A DNA stretch of 64,000 bases. It comes from RPQJ01 sp963754535. GTDB taxonomy: Bacteria; Pseudomonadota; Gammaproteobacteria; Steroidobacterales; Steroidobacteraceae. Below are positions 60,822 through 64,000 of this stretch, in pieces. Under the pieces are notes generated by a model that saw nothing but the letters and a program-made list of their open reading frames with translations, did no database searches and was not told where the DNA came from. The translations under genes were made by a program, and so were the position numbers. Positions within the stretch are counted from its first letter, which is position 1. Every line of letters begins with the position of its first letter. Where the stretch lies: positions 124,001 to 188,000 of the forward strand of contig CAVWGG010000004.1 of assembly GCA_963754535.1 (NCBI GenBank), given 5' to 3'.

Positions 60822-63144
60822 TGCGGCGGGCCCCCGAATGCCTGCTGGATGTGCGGCGCGAATTCAGTCGCCGGCTTGAAGCCGACGACGCGGTAGTCCT
60901 TCTTCTCGGCGCCGTCCGGGCCGAAGAACAGGATCGACGGCGGACCGAGGATGCCGAAGCGCTGCATCAGCGCCTGGTCGGCATCGTCGTTGGCCGTGAC
61001 GTCGGCCTGCAGCAGCACGGTGTTCGCGAGCGCGGCCTGCACCGACGGCTCGGGGAACGTGTACTTCTCCATCTCCTTGCACGACACGCACCAGTCCGCG
61101 TAGAAATCGAGCATCACGGTCTTGCCGGACGCATTCGCGGTGGCGATCGCGGCATCGAGGTCGGCGACGCTCTTGATCCGCTTGAAGTGCGCCCCGGGAT
61201 GGACCGTGCCCGCAGCGCCATCACCGGAAGACCCCGGCGGCGTGCCGATCACGCCCGCCAGCGGCTGCAGCGGATCGCTGCGTCCCGACAGGGCGCCGAC
61301 GAGCATCAGCACGCCGTAAATCGCGGCAAGTGCGCCGAAGCCACGGCGGACCACCGTCGACGCCGCTGGTTCATGTCGCGGCCACCCATCATCAGGAGCC
61401 AATACCCGGTGACGAAGGCGAGTACGGCCCAGAGTCCGAGCGTGACCGGGCCGGGCAGGATGCGGCCCAGCATCCAGATCGCCACGCCGAGCATCATGAT
61501 GCCGAACACCTGCTTGACGGTGTCCATCCAGGCGCCCGCACGCGGCAGCAGTTCGCCCGGCCGATGCGCCCACGAGCAGCAGTGGCGCGCCCATGCCGAG
61601 GCTCATCGCGAACAGCGCGGCACCGCCGCGGAACACGTCGCCGCTCTGGCCGATCACCGCGAGCGAGGCAACCAGGGGCGGTGCGACGCAGGCCGTCACG
61701 ATCAGCGATGACAGCGCACCCATGATCGCCGTGCCGATCAGCGTTCCCTGCTGCTGCTGGTCGCTGAGGCGCGAGACGCGCTCCTGCAGCCAGCCCGGCA
61801 CCTGCAGGTTGAAGAGACCGAACATGCCGAGCGCGAGCCACACGAACAGCGCGGCGAAGAGCGCGATCATCCACGGCTTCTGGAAGAACGCCTGCGCCTG
61901 CTGGCCCGCGGCCGCGAAGGCGGCGCCCGCGATCGTATAGGTGAGCGCCATGCCGAGCACATACGCGACCGACAACGCGAACGCCCGGCTGCGCGGCACC
62001 GGCTTGCCGTTGCCCGCGCCGACGATGATGCCGGACAGGATCGGCACCATCGGCAGCACGCAGGGTGTGAAGGCGAGCAGCAGGCCGAAGCCGAAGAACG
62101 TCGCCAGCACGGCGAGCAGGTTGCCGTCGCGGATCTTGTCGGCGAGCAGGTCCTGCTCCGAGCGCATGGGCCTCGCCGCGCCCGTCAGGATCCGCGGCTG
62201 GCAAGCTGGCCGACGGCCGTCGTCGCTGCAAGCTGCACGACCACGGTCTTCTTGATGGGCGGGTAGCAGAGGCCGGCGTCGGCGCAGCCCTGGTACGTGA
62301 TCTCGAGCGGCACTTCGGTCACGCCTGCCGCCGCGACGACCGGCACGTCGGCGATCATCTGGTCGTGGAAGACGACCTGTTCGCCGAAGTACTCGTCGTG
62401 TTGCGTCTCGCCGCCGGGGATCGACACGCTGCCGAGCTGCACGTCGGACGCGGTCGTCTTGACCGTGACCTTGTCGCGGTAGAGGTAGTACTCGTCGGCG
62501 ATGTCCCAGCGCACGCGCATGCGGTCGCGCGAGGTGCTCTCGGTCGACAAGACGAACGCCTCGTCGGCCAACAGGAAGTCCGCATCGGACTTCGCGCCAC
62601 TGCCGAGCAGTGAGCGCAGGTTGAAACCGCCACTCTTCCGGGGGCGGCCGCCGTCGCAGCTGGAGCGGCGGGAGTTCCGGCCACGCCTTTGGGCCACGTC
62701 ACGCGCACCGTCCAGGTCTGCGGCGGGTAGCAGAGGCCCGCATCGGCGCAGCCCTGCAGCTTCACCTTGACGTCGAAATCCTGCGGCGCGCCGCTGAAGG
62801 TGACCGGTACGCCGACCTTGACGGTGTCCCGGTAGATGACCTGCTTGCCGAAGAATTCGTCTTCGTGGTCGAGCCCGACGGGCAGGCTCGCCGTGCCGAG
62901 CGTGATGCCGGGCGTTGCCGACTCGAAGCCGAGCCGATCGCGGTAGAGGTAGTAGCCGGCAGCGATGTCGATGCGGACGACCAGCTCGTCCGGTGCGGCC
63001 GATGTCGCCACCTTGTACGCCGAGCGCGCGGGCAGGAAGTCGTCGTCTGCAGCCAGGGCTGGGACGTGCGGCGGCGAAAAGCGGCAGCAGCAGCGCAAAC
63101 AGACGCAGGCATCGGCGGACCGGCAGGGCGGCGATCAATGGCAT
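60818..63144 (-). CDS. dsbD: Thiol:disulfide interchange protein DsbD with tandem N-terminal domains, frameshifted
   Basis: The whole gene spans five frames joined by single-base breaks near 63085, 62640, 62190, 61558 and 61368. After a signal (LRLFALLLPLF) come two nDsbD domains: the first with FFGKQVIYRDTVKVGVPV and CADAGLCYPP, the second with DEYYLYRDKVTVK and again CADAGLCYPP. The membrane domain starts TFFGFGLLLAFTPCVLPMVP and contains VTACVAPPLVASLAVIGQSG with its Cys pair, then FGIMMLGVAIWMLGRILPG. The C-terminal thioredoxin domain has VMLDFYADWCVSCKEMEKYT (CVSC). DsbD passes electrons from thioredoxin across the membrane. Two N-terminal domains instead of one are unusual. Confidence 0.88.
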
Positions 63145-63401
63145 GAGGTTGTGGGTCCGTCGGGTGGCGTCGGCGCGAACGCGAACGATACATGGACCGG
63201 CTCGCCGGGACGACGTTCACTGTCGCTGCGTGATTCCGCTCAAGAATCAATCGCAATTGTTTACACGGGCGTCGAGCCTCGGCCGCCATTGTAGTCTTCA
63301 AAGTATTAACTAATAAAAACAATTAGTTAGGTCGATTTAAGGGCGAGGCTGCGGGCGACCCCGGCCGGACCTGAACCGTTGCGTCGGACCCCACGTTCCC
63401 C
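63145..63401. other. dsbD-groES intergenic region with AT-rich palindrome
   Basis: Between the divergent dsbD and groES genes. At 63307-63329 TAACTAAT pairs with ATTAGTTA around AAAAACA, an island of A+T in GC-rich DNA. It could be an operator or part of the dsbD promoter. No gene is supported here. Confidence 0.5.
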
Positions 63402-63429
63402 TTGAAAAGCGGCTCGTCACGCCTATCAT
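63402..63429 (+). promoter_or_regulatory. groESL promoter
   Basis: TTGAAA (63402-63407) and TATCAT (63424-63429) with a 16-base spacer form a sigma-70-like promoter. The CTTGAAA context also fits a sigma-32 -35 box, as expected for a heat-shock operon. The -10 touches the left arm of the CIRCE-like element. Confidence 0.6.
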
Positions 63430-63455
63430 TAGCAGCCGCAACGGGAGAGTGCTAA
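63429..63455 (+). promoter_or_regulatory. CIRCE-like HrcA operator upstream of groES
   Basis: TTAGCAGCC, nine bases, GAGTGCTAA. The right arm is a perfect CIRCE half-site; the left differs from TTAGCACTC at two positions. CIRCE is bound by the HrcA repressor and controls groESL in many bacteria, so HrcA control of this operon is likely. Confidence 0.85.
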
Positions 63456-63517
63456 CAAAAGCACGACCCCGAATTCCCCCCAAAACGGCTGAACAAAGCA
63501 GCACGGAGTTTGCAGCA

Positions 63518-63820
63518 ATGGCAGACAAGTTGAAGATTCGCCCGCTCCACGATCGCGTGATCATCCAGCGGCTCGACGCCGAGACCCGCTCGCCGGGCGG
63601 CATCGTCATTCCCGACAGCGCCGCCGAGAAGCCGATCCGCGGCAAGGTCGTCGCCGTGGGCAAGGGCAAGATCCTCGAGAACGGCAACGTTCGCGCGCTC
63701 GACATCAAGGTCGGTGACCACATCATTTTCGGCAAGTACAGCGGTACCGAAGTGAAGGTCGATGGCGAGGAATACCTCGTCATGCGTGAAGAAGACGTGA
63801 TCGCCGTCGTCGAGAAGTAA
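63518..63820 (+). CDS. groES: Co-chaperonin GroES
   Basis: 100 residues from the ATG at 63518 (GGAG upstream); the upstream in-frame sequence crosses the operator and is not coding. It has KIRPLHDRVIIQRLDAETRS, the mobile loop RSPGGIVIPDSAAEKPIRG that docks on GroEL, and GDHIIFGKYSGTEVKVDGEE with the IVxVGxG-type VVAVGKGK. It caps the GroEL cavity as a heptamer. It is first in the groESL operon under the CIRCE-like element; groEL starts 15 bases after its stop. Confidence 0.98.
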   Translation: MADKLKIRPLHDRVIIQRLDAETRSPGGIVIPDSAAEKPIRGKVVAVGKGKILENGNVRALDIKVGDHIIFGKYSGTEVKVDGEEYLVMREEDVIAVVEK

Positions 63821-63835
63821 TCGGAGAACACAGAC

Positions 63836-64000
63836 ATGGCAGCAAAAGAAGTACGTTTCAGCGATGACGCCCGCGCCCGCATGCTCCGCGGCGTCAACAT
63901 CCTGGCCAATGCGGTCAAGGTGACGCTCGGCCCCAAGGGCCGCAATGCGGTGCTCGAGAAGAGCTTCGGCGCCCCCACCGTCACCAAGGACGGCGTGTCG
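63836..64000 (+). CDS. groEL: Chaperonin GroEL, 3' truncated by window edge
   Basis: Only the first 55 codons are in the window, starting at the ATG at 63836 behind a GGAGAA site. They read AAKEVRFSDDARARMLRGVN, ILANAVKVTLGPKGRNAVLE and KSFGAPTVTKDGVS. These include the ATP-binding TLGPKGRN and the DG of the nucleotide loop, and match the invariant start of GroEL. The rest lies beyond the right edge. It is co-transcribed with groES. Confidence 0.98.
   Translation, partial: MAAKEVRFSDDARARMLRGVNILANAVKVTLGPKGRNAVLEKSFGAPTVTKDGVS

Overview
The window reads as a stretch of chromosome from a GC-rich gammaproteobacterium. That rests on gene order: rhlB facing trxA-rho, zinc-ribbon protein-dusB-fis-purH-purD, dsbD-aroQ-accB-accC and groES-groEL are all arrangements typical of that class. 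The mix with homospermidine synthase, an RRM-type RNA-binding protein, an M13 peptidase and ring-cleavage or Rieske oxygenases suggests a Xanthomonadales/Nevskiales/Steroidobacteraceae-like lineage. This placement is inference and the genus cannot be told. I saw no rRNA, tRNA, CRISPR array, transposase or integrase.

Layout. 0-9.4 kb: partial aldehyde dehydrogenase, SYLF protein, dihaem cytochrome c, AhpD-like enzyme, small membrane protein, UvrD-like helicase, RRM protein, GDT1-type cation exporter and a padR-pspC pair. 9.4-15.7 kb: polyamine genes (speA, homospermidine synthase) with a sulfurtransferase, a GST, a GFA protein and greB. 15.7-25.9 kb: amidohydrolase, methyltransferase, M13 peptidase, a lemA-TPM-TPM set, L,D-transpeptidase and a Rieske protein. 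25.9-31.3 kb: an orphan contractile-tail-sheath-like gene converging on a fused 5-oxoprolinase/hydantoinase. 31.4-36.1 kb: alkyltransferase-like protein, small hydrolase, lipoprotein, methyltransferase and plsB. 36.2-42.9 kb: two response regulators, a broken degenerate histidine kinase, a GlsB-type protein, the cysQ-DUF3301-DUF465-mscS-arfB run, and yrfG. 42.8-48.4 kb: rhlB, trxA, rho, an EamA transporter and an intradiol dioxygenase. 48.9-64 kb: purD, purH, fis, dusB, zinc-ribbon protein, prmA, a HigB/HigA-type toxin-antitoxin, accC, accB, aroQ, a TlpA-like thioredoxin, dsbD and groESL.

The most unusual content is non-coding. Five copies of a composite palindromic element lie between 47.4 and 57.7 kb. 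Each has a long hairpin (four share an 18-base loop), and four also have a clear second hairpin whose stem sequence changes on both sides while pairing is kept. Two copies in opposite orientation bracket a toxin-antitoxin cassette placed between accC and prmA, which are often close neighbours. A second family consists of G-quadruplex-capable 7-base repeats at 4.1, 11.5, 11.6 and 50.2 kb. One of its copies supplies the stop codon of the sulfurtransferase gene. A third, purine-rich inverted array follows the hydrolase gene at 32.4 kb.

Many conserved genes in the right half (mscS, rhlB, purD, the purH end, accB, the TlpA-like gene, dsbD) are broken by single-base frameshifts, often near G or C runs. 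Several are normally essential or important, so sequencing or assembly error is the simplest explanation. Functions are therefore assigned across the breaks.
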